64,000 nt of DNA from Bacillus solitudinis (lineage in GTDB: Bacteria > Bacillota > Bacilli > Bacillales > Bacillaceae_D): NCBI RefSeq assembly GCF_002797395.1, contig NZ_KZ454943.1, forward strand, positions 4,268,253 through 4,332,252, written 5' to 3'. The translations under genes and the position numbers were made by a program. Position 1 is the first letter of the stretch, and each line of letters starts with the position of its first letter. This document shows positions 1 to 7,957 of this stretch, one piece after another. The notes beneath the pieces are model-generated. The model was given only the letters and a program-made list of their open reading frames with translations, was not told the origin of the DNA and did no database searches.

Positions 1-35
1 CATAGGTTTAATATCTTACAAGGAGTAACCTAAAA

Positions 36-254
36 ATGAGGATGCGTATTCTGGACTTTTTTAAAGATTGGTTTTTTAAAGTGATTATTGGTTTTGTCAT
101 TTTATTTATTGTAATAGGTACAGCGAGTCTTTTCGGATATAGTGGGTTTTGGGAAAGAGGTCTTAATGACAATCGTAATATCTTTTTGCTTGCAATTTCT
201 CTAGTGATTTCTTGGATAGTCGTGTTATGGATAAAGGAAAATAAGAAAAAATAA
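36..254 (+). CDS. small two-helix membrane protein, unknown function
   Basis: Encodes 72 residues. A ribosome site (AAGGAG at 20-25) sits 10 bases before the ATG. Residues about 14-34 and 48-66 are hydrophobic, so two membrane helices are likely, with short charged ends (basic KENKKK tail). I do not recognise a family. A GGCGATT hairpin followed by T residues terminates transcription just downstream. It is the first of several unrelated small genes here that are each followed by the same type of hairpin repeat. Confidence 0.6.
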   Translation: MRMRILDFFKDWFFKVIIGFVILFIVIGTASLFGYSGFWERGLNDNRNIFLLAISLVISWIVVLWIKENKKK

Positions 255-258
255 TTTT

Positions 259-305
259 TTAACTAAAGGGTGGCGATTGCTTAACAAGGTAATCGCCTTT
301 TTTAT
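259..305 (+). terminator. intrinsic terminator built from the GGGTGC-type repeat (copy 1)
   Basis: AACTAAAGGGT is followed by GGCGATT (272-278), a loop containing TTAACAAGG, AATCGCC (291-297) and six T residues. The hairpin terminates the small gene at 36-254. It belongs to the dispersed repeat family described in the findings. Confidence 0.7.
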
Positions 306-405
306 TAAAGTAAAGAAGCAGGTTACTTCAATAAGGAAAATCCTACTTCCTCTCCCAGCCTTAGAATCAGTATTGACGGTTTTCAACCATTTTCATTCTC
401 TGTGG

Positions 406-508
406 TGCAGCGCCGTTTTTGCGCTGCATGGATGGCTAACGGGTGCGTTTCTGTAATAAAAGCAGGAACGTTTTTTCTTTTTTCTCCTAAATAAAAGGAA
501 ATTAATGC
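406..508 (+). repeat. long GGGTGC-type intergenic repeat (copy 2)
   Basis: The unit holds a TGCAGCGC/GCGCTGCA hairpin (406-428), the core CTAACGGGTGC (436-446), a second hairpin ending in ACG plus a T-run (about 446-480), and the tail AAAAGGAAATTAATGCTAA (493-511 region). The same order recurs at 1126-1200 and 11574-11672. The gene-free stretch 255-615 holds only this and copy 1. Confidence 0.6.
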
Positions 509-615
509 TAAGATAAAATAAAGTATTAGGTGTTACTCATCTATCGGTGCAGAAGAGTATAAGAAGTAATCGATATTTGATGAAATATTAAATGGAAGAA
601 GGGATTTGTGAAGTT

Positions 616-774
616 ATGGATGCTTTAAGTGCGATTTTTAGTCTTATTCTATTCGTATTAGTGATTTACGGAATATCAAGAATTGCTCATTATTTTAATA
701 ATACCAATGAGAAATTAAACAAAATTGATAATAAATTAGATGAAATCAAAGCATTTCAAGATAAGAAAGAGTAA
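616..774 (+). CDS. small membrane-anchored coiled-coil protein
   Basis: About 52 residues: a hydrophobic helix (IFSLILFVLVIYGI) followed by a charged heptad-like stretch with NEKLNKIDNKLDEIKAF, so a membrane anchor with a short cytosolic coiled coil. I prefer the ATG at 616 because AGAAGGG lies about 12 bases upstream; an in-frame ATG at 592 has no ribosome site. Small proteins of this build are common in Bacillus, but I cannot name the family. Confidence 0.5.
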   Translation: MDALSAIFSLILFVLVIYGISRIAHYFNNTNEKLNKIDNKLDEIKAFQDKKE

Positions 775-852
775 TGCTTCTTCAACAAACGGGTGGCAAG
801 AGGTGAAGAACAAGTTGATACTTGAAAAAAGTATGGAAAGTAGGAGAATGGT

Positions 853-1092
853 TTGAAAGTATTTGGTTATCAAAAAGATAGTGAGAATTTAATGGAATTA
901 CAAGAGGTTTCTATTCAATCTGATATAAAAGAATTAGATAAAATAATCGAGTTTCTACAAGAAGTAAAAGAACAACATAGAAAAGGAATTGGAGAAGTAG
1001 AGTTATGTCATTCACATTATAGTGATTGGGATGACGAATGGAAGGTTGGTTCAACAGATATTATTGTTGTAACAACTAAAGATAATGGATAG
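853..1092 (+). CDS. hypothetical acidic cytosolic protein
   Basis: 79 residues from a TTG start behind TAGGAG (841-846). The protein is hydrophilic, with a predicted helix (SDIKELDKIIEFLQEVKEQ) followed by a beta-rich tail ending in STDIIVVTT. No signal or membrane segment and no motif I can name. Its layout would suit a small immunity-type or antitoxin-type protein, but nothing nearby supports that. A long GGGTGC-type repeat follows the stop codon. Confidence 0.5.
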   Translation: MKVFGYQKDSENLMELQEVSIQSDIKELDKIIEFLQEVKEQHRKGIGEVELCHSHYSDWDDEWKVGSTDIIVVTTKDNG

Positions 1093-1125
1093 CTAAACAA
1101 CTGTTTTATTAAAGGAATGATACTG

Positions 1126-1200
1126 AACTAACGGGTGCATTACCACAACAACGGTAATGCATCTTTTCTGTGCTAATAAAAAGGAAATTAATGTTAAACT
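1126..1200 (+). repeat. long GGGTGC-type intergenic repeat (copy 3)
   Basis: CTAACGGGTGCATTACC, a short loop, GGTAATGCATC and a T-rich run form a terminator-like hairpin (1128-1168). The tail AAAAAGGAAATTAATGTTAAA (1179-1199 region) matches the tail of the copies near 490 and 11655. Confidence 0.6.
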
Positions 1201-1233
1201 GTAGAGACAGGATTGTTGCATAAGGAAAGAGAA

Positions 1234-1500
1234 ACTCATGTTAATAATAACCGTGATAAAACATCTAAAAATTGTTGCCCAGAAACAAGCTGCGAATTTT
1301 CTTCAGGGTAGAAATAAGGGTCTCTTTGGAAATGTCCCTTTTCTAACAGGAGTTCAACTGTTTGATGATACATTTTCTTTCCGTCATCATCACACGAATC
1401 ATAAAAAATCTCTTAAATCTTTTCTCACAGAGACACTAAGTGAGGTCGTATGTCCTAATAAACCATGAAAGGTCATAATATGTAAATAATGTAGACAGAA
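1234..1500 (-). pseudogene. frameshifted remnant of a DUF3231 gene
   Basis: The minus strand reads a DUF3231-like segment in two frames. The first frame carries FHGLLGHTTSLSVSVRK, then a frameshift and stop near 1410. The second frame continues with DDDGKKMYHQTVELLLEKG and then QRDPYFYP. The YxxxVxLLLEKG block and the PPY/DPY motif correspond to those in the intact DUF3231 gene just downstream (YYKLCTQYLLEKG, RPPYV). No start region or full C-terminus is present, so it is a decayed fragment facing the intact gene. The plus-strand reading frame over the same bases is a shadow. Confidence 0.6.
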
Positions 1501-1584
1501 TATGTCGGAAAATAATCTTGTACAGAATAACTATACATAATGAGGTCAAACTAAAGTGAGAATAACTTTAGGGAGGAACGCTAT

Positions 1585-2595
1585 ATGCCTGAGAAACCAG
1601 CAATTACTTCATCTGAACTAGGTGCGTTATGGCTTACATATCAACAGAAAACAATGATTTTACGAATGTTAGAGTATTTTATTGAGAGAGCCGATGATGA
1701 TAAAGCCAAGGGAATTTTGACTAATTTACATGGAGAAGTTGACCTATATGTTGGTAAAATAATGGGAATTTTACAAAATGACGGTGCTGTTATACCAGTC
1801 GGGTATACCGATCAAGATGTCAACATAGGGGTGCCGAAGTTATATGATAACGGTTTCGACATAATGTTTGTTCGTCTACTAAAAGAAATTAGTATGGCAT
1901 TGCATTCACTAAATATAACAATGGCATATCGAGAAGATATTGTAACAATTTTTGAAGACCTTACTGCCGTTACTCAGAAGTATTATAAGCTTTGTACACA
2001 ATATTTGCTTGAAAAAGGCATGCTTGCTCGCCCTCCTTATGTTTCAATGCCAAAATCGGTTGAGTTTGTAAAAAATATAACCTATTTAGGTGGACTCGCC
2101 ATTAATCCATTTAGTGAAAAGCGGACATTAAATGCGGTAGAGGTTGCTCATCTTCACCATTCTATTGAATCAAATCTCACTGGGATGCAGCTGATTACAG
2201 GTTTTGCTCAATGTGCAAATAAAGAAGAAGTCGGCAAATTCTTTAATGAAGGAGTAGAACTTGCTAAAGGTATTATAAAGGAATTAACCGAATCCTTACT
2301 ACAAAGCGGTATACAAACCCCTGAATCATCGGGTGGCAATCCAACTCGTTCAACGGTGGCTCCATTTTCTGATAAATTGATGATGTATTGCACAAGTCTT
2401 TTTTGTAGTTTTGCTATGGGGAGCAACTCATTAGGAACTGCTTTTAGTTTACGAAATGATTTACCAGCAAAAATGGCTATTTTTATGAAAGATACCTTTG
2501 AATATGCCCATAAAGGTGCAAAAATAATGATTAATAATGGGTGGATGGAAGAGCCCCCTCAGATGGAAGAACGGAAGCAACTAATTAATAAATAA
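1585..2595 (+). CDS. DUF3231 family protein
   Basis: 336 residues from an ATG behind GGGAGGA (1571-1577). It is a tandem two-domain, mostly helical protein of the DUF3231 family, common in spore-forming Bacillaceae and related to ferritin-like, spore-coat-F-type bundles. The first half carries YYKLCTQYLLEKG followed by RPPY; the second repeats the four-helix layout from about residue 180 (SNLTGMQLITGFAQCANKEE). The length is normal for the family. The biochemical role is unknown and a spore link is inference from the taxonomic spread. It is a single gene closed by a strong hairpin terminator. Confidence 0.85.
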   Translation: MPEKPAITSSELGALWLTYQQKTMILRMLEYFIERADDDKAKGILTNLHGEVDLYVGKIMGILQNDGAVIPVGYTDQDVNIGVPKLYDNGFDIMFVRLLKEISMALHSLNITMAYREDIVTIFEDLTAVTQKYYKLCTQYLLEKGMLARPPYVSMPKSVEFVKNITYLGGLAINPFSEKRTLNAVEVAHLHHSIESNLTGMQLITGFAQCANKEEVGKFFNEGVELAKGIIKELTESLLQSGIQTPESSGGNPTRSTVAPFSDKLMMYCTSLFCSFAMGSNSLGTAFSLRNDLPAKMAIFMKDTFEYAHKGAKIMINNGWMEEPPQMEERKQLINK

Positions 2596-2603
2596 AAAGT
2601 CTT

Positions 2604-2640
2604 AACACGTGTGGTGGAAATTTTCACCACACGTGTTTTT
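2604..2640 (+). terminator. intrinsic terminator of the DUF3231 gene
   Basis: AACACGTGTGGTG (2604-2616) and CACCACACGTGTT (2625-2637) form a perfect 13-bp stem with an 8-base loop, followed by T residues. Confidence 0.9.
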
Positions 2641-3026
2641 TGAAAAAATTAAACTAATGGGTGCTTACGTTTAAGAAGAACAACTAACAAAACAAAGTCA
2701 TTTGCTGCACAGTACAAATATATTATTCAATAGAAGATGATATTCTACGAATCGGGCACGATTGCTGAAGAACATAAGCCTTATTCCTCGGTGAAAATAG
2801 AGGATTAGGCTTTTTTACTTTTAAAATCCTTGATGTTTTTCTATTGGTAATACGTTGACAACAAGTGGTAAATTTCGTGGCAACTGCTGGTAAAAAACAT
2901 GGCAGAGATGGTACATTCTTGTGGCTGTAATCAACCTCATTTACAAAAAAAAAGGATACAAAGGCTAATATTTTACCCCGTTGTATCTTTTTATATATAA
3001 ATTCTTAAATTCGAAAGAGGTTACTA
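2641..3026. other. gene-free stretch with an orphan terminator
   Basis: No convincing gene on either strand. A partial GGGTGC-type repeat lies at 2652-2675 (CTAATGGGTGCTTACG). A hairpin AGCCTTATTCCTC / GAGGATTAGGCT followed by six T residues (2776-2817) is a good intrinsic terminator with no gene immediately before it, suggesting a lost upstream gene. Confidence 0.5.
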
Positions 3027-3335
3027 TTAAGCTTCTAACCATGTTTGGGACCATTTTTCAATATCTCTCATAAGTGGTTCCAAGGCAAAACCTTTTTCTG
3101 TTAACGAATATTCAATACGAACGGGAGTTTCTGGGTAAACTTCTCGTTTAACAATCCCCGCGTTCTCCAAATCCTTTAACCTCTCTGAAAGTACTCTACC
3201 ACTTACACCAACTGAAGATTCAATAGTACAAAAACGTTGCGGTCCTAATAATAACTGATAAATAATTATTCCAGACCATCTTTGACTTAGTATCCCCATG
3301 GCTTTTTCGAATCTAGGACAAATCGACTTATCCAA
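3027..3335 (-). CDS. HxlR/DUF24-family transcriptional regulator, CatR-like
   Basis: 102 residues, the usual size for HxlR winged-helix regulators. The N-terminal Cys6 (MDKSICPRF) is the conserved redox- or quinone-sensing cysteine of the family; the recognition helix follows (VSGRVLSERLKDLENAGIV), then the wing (RIEYSLTEKGFAL). It is divergently transcribed from catD-catE. In B. subtilis the related regulators CatR and YodB repress catDE and quinone-detoxification genes, and Cys modification by quinones relieves repression. That role is inferred from family and neighbours. A 6-bp inverted repeat in the shared intergenic region is the likely operator. Confidence 0.85.
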   Translation of the reverse strand: MDKSICPRFEKAMGILSQRWSGIIIYQLLLGPQRFCTIESSVGVSGRVLSERLKDLENAGIVKREVYPETPVRIEYSLTEKGFALEPLMRDIEKWSQTWLEA

Positions 3336-3405
3336 TTAAATCAACTCCTTACTAATATTATAAACATATTTACAAATAATTAAATATTTTTTATAAAAAA
3401 CTTAC

Positions 3406-3434
3406 TTGACTTCACTTAATTGTAATACTATACT
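3406..3434 (+). promoter_or_regulatory. sigma-A-type promoter of catD-catE
   Basis: TTGACT (3406-3411) and TATACT (3429-3434) are separated by 17 bases, a near-consensus vegetative promoter facing catD. Confidence 0.7.
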
Positions 3435-3450
3435 TACTTACATTAAGTAA
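3414..3450. promoter_or_regulatory. likely HxlR operator
   Basis: TTACTT-N5-AAGTAA (3434-3450) is a perfect 6-bp inverted repeat covering the -10 and start region. A longer, looser pair (ACTTAATTGTAA 3414-3425 and TTACATTAAGT 3438-3448) overlaps it. The position over the promoter fits repression by the divergent HxlR protein. Confidence 0.55.
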
Positions 3451-3527
3451 CTAGCTAATGAATTGTGTTTTGAAAGTGGTTTGTTTGTTAGTTAAGAATA
3501 AAATGATAACGAAGGAGTGCGAAGTAA

Positions 3528-3935
3528 ATGTTAAGAAAAGATGAAGTAGCTACAACAATGTTAAGATTATTTTTAGGTACAACATTCTTAATACATGGGT
3601 TAGCAAAATTTCAAGGTGGTATTGAGAATACTGTCGGATTTTTTGAAAGTTTAGGTCTTCCAGGCTTTAGCGCCTATCTGGTAGCTCTTATAGAATTAAT
3701 TGGTGGGATTGCTATGGTTTTAGGAGTGGGAACCAGGATTATTTCAATTCTATTTGTTATTATTTTGGCTGTTGCGATTGTTAAAGTTAAACTCGCTGCC
3801 GGATTTCTTGGAAATGGACAAATGGCAGGCTATGAACTCGACTTAGCTTTAATGGCAATTTCAATATATCTAGCCACAACCAAACATTCATTTTTCGCTT
3901 TAGATAACGTTCTGTTTCGTACGGAGAAAGCTTAA
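3528..3935 (+). CDS. catD: DoxX-family membrane protein, CatD-like
   Basis: 135 residues with four predicted membrane helices: TTFLIHGLAKFQGG near the N-terminus is the DoxX signature, then helices at about 45-65, 70-90 and 103-120. DoxX proteins are integral membrane subunits in redox or thiol-stress systems. In B. subtilis, CatD (YfiD) is encoded just before the catechol dioxygenase CatE, and the same pair occurs here with a 19-base gap and an HxlR regulator opposite. The exact reaction of CatD is not established. Ribosome site AAGGAGTG (3511-3518). Confidence 0.8.
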   Translation: MLRKDEVATTMLRLFLGTTFLIHGLAKFQGGIENTVGFFESLGLPGFSAYLVALIELIGGIAMVLGVGTRIISILFVIILAVAIVKVKLAAGFLGNGQMAGYELDLALMAISIYLATTKHSFFALDNVLFRTEKA

Positions 3936-3954
3936 TTAACAAGGAGGTAACAAA

Positions 3955-4803
3955 ATGAACTTTCATCGTGAACCTATTACATTCGTCGGTCAAGTAAACT
4001 TAAAGGTACAAAGTTTAGAACGCTCGTTAGCATATTACCAAGAAGTGATTGGCTTTCAGGTATTGGAACAATTTGAAAAATCCGCAAATCTTACTGTAGA
4101 TGGAAAGACAGTTATATTATCAATTGAACAACCACATAACGTTGTTCCTAAGCAAGGAAGAACTACTGGATTATATCACTTTGCACTTCTTCTACCAACA
4201 CGTTCTGATTTAGCTAATATAGTACAACATTTTGTAGACAGTGGTGTACAGTTCGGTTCATCAGACCATCTTGTGAGTGAAGCTCTATATTTATCAGACC
4301 CAGATGGAAATGGAATTGAAATTTACGCAGATCGTGACCCTACCGAATGGAATTGGGAAAATGGTGAAGTTAAAATGGCGGTTGATCCGTTGAACTTTCC
4401 AGACCTCCTATCTGGCAAGAAACAGCAATCGTGGACAGAGCTACCTGCTGGCACTGTTATGGGACATATCCATTTACATGTTTCCGAATTAAAAAAGACG
4501 GCAGAATTTTATATCAAGGGACTTGAATTTGAAGTTGTCACCCGATTTGGTAATCAGGCACTTTTTATTTCGGATGGTAAATACCATCACCATATTGGCT
4601 TAAACACTTGGAATGGCGTAGGTGCACCTAATCCATTTCCTAATAGTGTTGGACTTGAATCATTTAATCTAATGCTACCAAATGAGGAAAAGAGAAATAA
4701 AATTATTGAACAGTTGAAGAATATAGGCGCACCTCTCGATGAAGAAAATGGGAATTTCGTTACTTCAGATCCTTCTGGTAATCGCATTTACTTGCGTGTT
4801 TAA
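3955..4803 (+). CDS. catE: catechol-2,3-dioxygenase of the VOC superfamily, CatE-like
   Basis: 282 residues, close to the 285 of B. subtilis CatE. Two tandem VOC modules: residues about 8-120 and 165-282. Metal-ligand-type residues appear in HIHLHV and YHHHIGLNTW of the second module and in YHFALLL and GIEIYAD of the first. The enzyme would cleave catechol extradiol-fashion, removing toxic catechols and quinone precursors. It shares the promoter and regulator of the upstream DoxX gene; ribosome site AAGGAGG (3941-3947). The specific substrate is inferred from the operon. Confidence 0.85.
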   Translation: MNFHREPITFVGQVNLKVQSLERSLAYYQEVIGFQVLEQFEKSANLTVDGKTVILSIEQPHNVVPKQGRTTGLYHFALLLPTRSDLANIVQHFVDSGVQFGSSDHLVSEALYLSDPDGNGIEIYADRDPTEWNWENGEVKMAVDPLNFPDLLSGKKQQSWTELPAGTVMGHIHLHVSELKKTAEFYIKGLEFEVVTRFGNQALFISDGKYHHHIGLNTWNGVGAPNPFPNSVGLESFNLMLPNEEKRNKIIEQLKNIGAPLDEENGNFVTSDPSGNRIYLRV

Positions 4804-4905
4804 TAGGTGATGGGTATTCAGTATATTTGGTAGTTGCTTAAATATCAGGAAACAGAAAGGCAAGAATAAATAATTTTGTTAAAGGTTACAAGATTTAACC
4901 ACGAT

Positions 4906-4930
4906 GATCGTCCATAGGGCGGTCTTTTTT
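4906..4930 (+). terminator. weak intrinsic terminator after catE
   Basis: GATCGTCC / GGCGGTC with a 4-base loop followed by eight T residues (4906-4931). The stem contains a mismatch. Confidence 0.5.
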
Positions 4931-5081
4931 TTGTTGAGTGCTATTGAGAAATTTGGACAAATGTAGGAGCAGACGCGATGGTTGGTTTTATAATGATGAT
5001 CAAAGTAGAATAGCTATAAGGAATCAGAGCATCTCTTAGGAGTATGGTCTGTTCTCTTTTTATAGATGAAGGGGTGGAGAA

Positions 5082-6035
5082 ATGTATATACTAGGTGTCG
5101 ATTTAGGTGGAACTCAAATAAGGGTAGGGCTTTTTACGGAAAAAGGGGAACTCATTGAAAAAAAAACGACGCTTACTTTAGCGGAAGAAGGTCCCACTGC
5201 AGTGATTGAAAGATTAAAAGAACTTATTTATGAGGTCTCTCACTCAGTAGTTCAGCAACATGGAAAAGAGAGTATTCTTGGAATCGGCATAGGCTGTCCA
5301 GGTCCTCTAGATGTTTTTGATGGCATTGTTAAATCTCCACCAAATTTAAAGGGCTGGATAAATATCCCTTTGCGGCAGATTCTTGAGGATGAATTTTCGA
5401 TGCCTGTTTATTTAAATAATGATGCCAATGCGGCTGTTCTAGGTGAATATTATTTCGGAAATGGAAAAGGTAAGCGTAATATTGTCTACTTAACAATAAG
5501 CACGGGTGTTGGTAGTGGAGTTATCGATAATGGCCAACTCCAATTAGGAAATAATGGGAGTGCGGCGGAAGTCGGTCATATGATTATTAACCCTAATGGA
5601 CCTCTATGTGGATGTGGAAATAATGGTTGCGTTGAAGTGTACGTTTCAGGAACAGGGATAGAAAGACGTATGAAGACTAAGTTCAGTGAGGAAACACCGA
5701 ATTCTGTTTTACGAGAACATGAATGGAATACGAGAGAAATTTTTTCAGCAGCACAAAAGGACCACCCGTTAGCTTTGGAAGTGGTAGAGGAAACAAAGCG
5801 ATATTTAGGTGTCGTACTTGTAAATATTATACATCTTTACAATCCTCAAGTGATTATTTTTGGAGGTGGGGTTAGTAAAGTTGGTGATTATTTGATAAAG
5901 CCTGCTGTTGAATTTGCAAAGAAACAAGCAATGAAGCCAATGGGTGATCAAGTGGACTTTCTCCCAGCTTTTTTAGGCGATGATGTTGGATTAATCGGGG
6001 CTGCATCACTTGTAAAATATCACAAACTAAAGTGA
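5082..6035 (+). CDS. ROK-family sugar kinase, probably acting on mannose or glucose
   Basis: 317 residues, typical of ROK glucokinases and hexokinases. The N-terminal phosphate-binding motif is DLGGTQIRVGLF; GIGIGCPGPLD and the catalytic region NNDANAAVLGE follow. The structural zinc motif CGCGNNGCVE (near residue 180) is intact. It phosphorylates a hexose at O6 with ATP in the cytosol. It lies directly before mannose-6-phosphate isomerase and a beta-mannosidase, so mannose is the likely physiological substrate, as with the kinase/isomerase pair of the B. subtilis gmu operon; glucose remains possible. Ribosome site AAGGGGTGG (5069-5077). Confidence 0.8.
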   Translation: MYILGVDLGGTQIRVGLFTEKGELIEKKTTLTLAEEGPTAVIERLKELIYEVSHSVVQQHGKESILGIGIGCPGPLDVFDGIVKSPPNLKGWINIPLRQILEDEFSMPVYLNNDANAAVLGEYYFGNGKGKRNIVYLTISTGVGSGVIDNGQLQLGNNGSAAEVGHMIINPNGPLCGCGNNGCVEVYVSGTGIERRMKTKFSEETPNSVLREHEWNTREIFSAAQKDHPLALEVVEETKRYLGVVLVNIIHLYNPQVIIFGGGVSKVGDYLIKPAVEFAKKQAMKPMGDQVDFLPAFLGDDVGLIGAASLVKYHKLK

Positions 6036-6177
6036 TAAGAAATATAGAAAACTTGGAAAAATGGAGGAACAGTGAAATCAGTTAGGTTATTGACTGACAT
6101 ACGAAAAGGCAGCTAAAAAGTTGCGAATGCTTTCAGATTAATTCATCAGTAACGAATCGGATAGGAAGGTGGAAAAA

Positions 6178-7140
6178 ATGACACATTACATGGAACCGCT
6201 TTTTTTGGAACCTGTTTTTAAAGACCGTATCTGGGGTGGGGAAAAGCTTAGAGACCAATTTCATTACCCTCTTCCAACAAAGACGACCGGAGAGTGTTGG
6301 GGAATGTCAGCTCATCCGCATGGCCCGTCATATGTCAAAAATGGCTCCTTAAAAGGAAAGTCATTAATTGAAGTATGGGAAAGTCATCGTGAACTTTTTG
6401 CAAATGAGCAAGGGGAGCAATTTCCGCTTCTGGTAAAAATTCTTGATGCGAGTCAGGATTTATCTGTTCAGGTTCATCCAGATGATGAGTATGCGAAAAA
6501 ATATGAAGATGGCGAATTAGGTAAAACGGAATGTTGGTTTGTTGTAGATTGTGAACCTGATTCTGAACTTATTGTTGGTCATTATGCAAAGACGAAAGAA
6601 GAATTCGTTTCAATGATTGAAACCGGACAATGGGAACAGTTATTAAAAAAGGTGAAAATTAAACCGGGAGATTTTTATTACGTTCCGAGTGGGACGATTC
6701 ACGCTATCGGAAAAGGTTCGGTAATTTTAGAAACACAGCAGAGTTCAGATACGACCTATCGAGTGTATGATTATGAACGTACAGATGATAAAGGAGCAAA
6801 AAGAGATCTACACCTTTATCAATCAATTAATGTAACAATGATTCCTCATCATGATGTGAGTCAAGAGAGAATGGTGACTCAAGTTGGTGATTTACTCCAA
6901 ACGAGGCTAGTTTTAGAAAGATACTTTACGGTGTTTCACGGTTTATTAGATGGAAAAGCAAAAATAGAAACAACTGGAAAGTATTTGCTGTTCAGCATTC
7001 TTGATGGTGAAGGGGAAATTCTTGTAAACTCGGTCTCGTATGAAATCAAGAAAGGAGATCATTTTATTATTCCAGCAACGGTTTGTTCTTTTGAAATGAA
7101 AGGAAATTCTACCTTTATCTATTCTCACACATCTAGATAG
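6178..7140 (+). CDS. manA: mannose-6-phosphate isomerase, class I
   Basis: 320 residues from the ATG at 6178; AGGAAGGTGG lies 5 bases upstream, so the in-frame GTG at 6169 falls inside the ribosome site and is unlikely. Zinc ligands are visible in QVHPDDEYA, KTECWFV and PSGTIHAIG, with the cupin-fold arginine region RVYDYERTD. It interconverts mannose-6-phosphate and fructose-6-phosphate, feeding mannose into glycolysis. The order ROK kinase, manA, sugar-binding protein remnant, beta-mannosidase makes a coherent mannoside route. The length matches short Bacillus ManA/GmuF proteins. Confidence 0.9.
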   Translation: MTHYMEPLFLEPVFKDRIWGGEKLRDQFHYPLPTKTTGECWGMSAHPHGPSYVKNGSLKGKSLIEVWESHRELFANEQGEQFPLLVKILDASQDLSVQVHPDDEYAKKYEDGELGKTECWFVVDCEPDSELIVGHYAKTKEEFVSMIETGQWEQLLKKVKIKPGDFYYVPSGTIHAIGKGSVILETQQSSDTTYRVYDYERTDDKGAKRDLHLYQSINVTMIPHHDVSQERMVTQVGDLLQTRLVLERYFTVFHGLLDGKAKIETTGKYLLFSILDGEGEILVNSVSYEIKKGDHFIIPATVCSFEMKGNSTFIYSHTSR

Positions 7141-7168
7141 TATTGGAGAGGATTTAATTCGTTAATAA

Positions 7169-7735
7169 TTGGGATATATAGATATTCAAAATCTCACGCA
7201 CAGAATTAAAGGATTGGGAAATGGGGAAGTAGCAACAATGGTACTAGGGTCGTGGGCAATTACACAAATACAAGAATTAGCGGCTGACCCACTATCAATG
7301 GGGTACATGCCTATCCGGTATACACAAGAAGATGGCATAGTTTACTCGGTAGTAGGTGCAGATTTCAACATCGGAATTAATGTGAATTCAGAGAGCAAAG
7401 AAGCAGCAAGAGCGTGGTTGGATTGGTTTATCAATGAATCAAACTATGCGATTGACCAAGGAGGAATTTCTCCAGTTGTAGGAGAGGACTATCCAGAAAC
7501 CTTAAGAGCATTTGAAGAGCTAGGCGTAGAGTTTATTTCTGATGCGACTCATAGAGAAGGGGAAGAAGGCTGGTTAGACGAAATTGATAACGAGAGTGAA
7601 GTTGGTCTATGGCAACCAGGATTCAAACAGATGATTATTGAAGCGGGAATTGGAAACCTTTCAGTAAGCTTCGATGATATTATGGACGACTTAAACGAAA
7701 AATGGGCAGCTGGAAGAGCTCGAGTAGCAGAATAA
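7169..7735 (+). pseudogene. C-terminal half of an ABC sugar-binding protein
   Basis: About 188 codons that match the C-terminal lobe of family-1 extracellular solute-binding proteins: VATMVLGSWAITQIQ, then GINVNSESKEAARAWLDWF and a closing DLNEKWAAGRARVAE. The N-terminal lobe, the signal peptide and lipobox are absent, and a stop codon (7166-7168) lies directly before the first possible TTG. No permease genes are next to it. It therefore looks like the surviving 3' end of a deleted mannoside ABC transporter between manA and the beta-mannosidase gene. Confidence 0.75.
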
Positions 7736-7753
7736 ATTTCGAATTAAAACGGA

Positions 7754-7775
7754 GGAGTATGCAAATACTCCTTTC
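7754..7775 (+). terminator. hairpin after the binding-protein remnant
   Basis: GGAGTAT (7754-7760), loop GCAA, ATACTCC (7765-7771), with a short T-run. A second and stronger terminator follows at 7797. Confidence 0.55.
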
Positions 7776-7796
7776 AGCTCTTAGACAAACACCTTT

Positions 7797-7825
7797 GATT
7801 CACTTTATTAAGTGAATCTTTTTTT
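7797..7825 (+). terminator. intrinsic terminator before the beta-mannosidase gene
   Basis: GATTCACTT (7797-7805), four-base loop, AAGTGAATC (7810-7818), seven T residues. Confidence 0.85.
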
Positions 7826-7841
7826 AGTATTCTTAATATAA

Positions 7842-7870
7842 TTTACAAAATACTAATTATGTTATATTAT
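7842..7870 (+). promoter_or_regulatory. candidate promoter of the beta-mannosidase gene
   Basis: TTTACA (7842-7847) and TATTAT (7865-7870) are 17 bases apart, directly after the terminator, so this gene is probably transcribed separately from manA. Confidence 0.5.
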
Positions 7871-7957
7871 TTAATAACAAAAGAATAACAAATATAACAA
7901 AAATACTTTTTAGAAAAGTATAATGCAAAAAGTGAATTATAGAAGGGGAGAGTAGAG

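Noticed and set aside
1238-1468. Plus-strand ORF of 76 codons
   Set aside because: No family resemblance, and the minus strand of the same bases encodes a DUF3231 remnant, so the plus-strand frame is a shadow.
36-2640. Integron-like cassette array
   Set aside because: Small orphan genes each followed by a hairpin repeat look cassette-like, but no integrase is present, and the repeats lack clear attC core sites.
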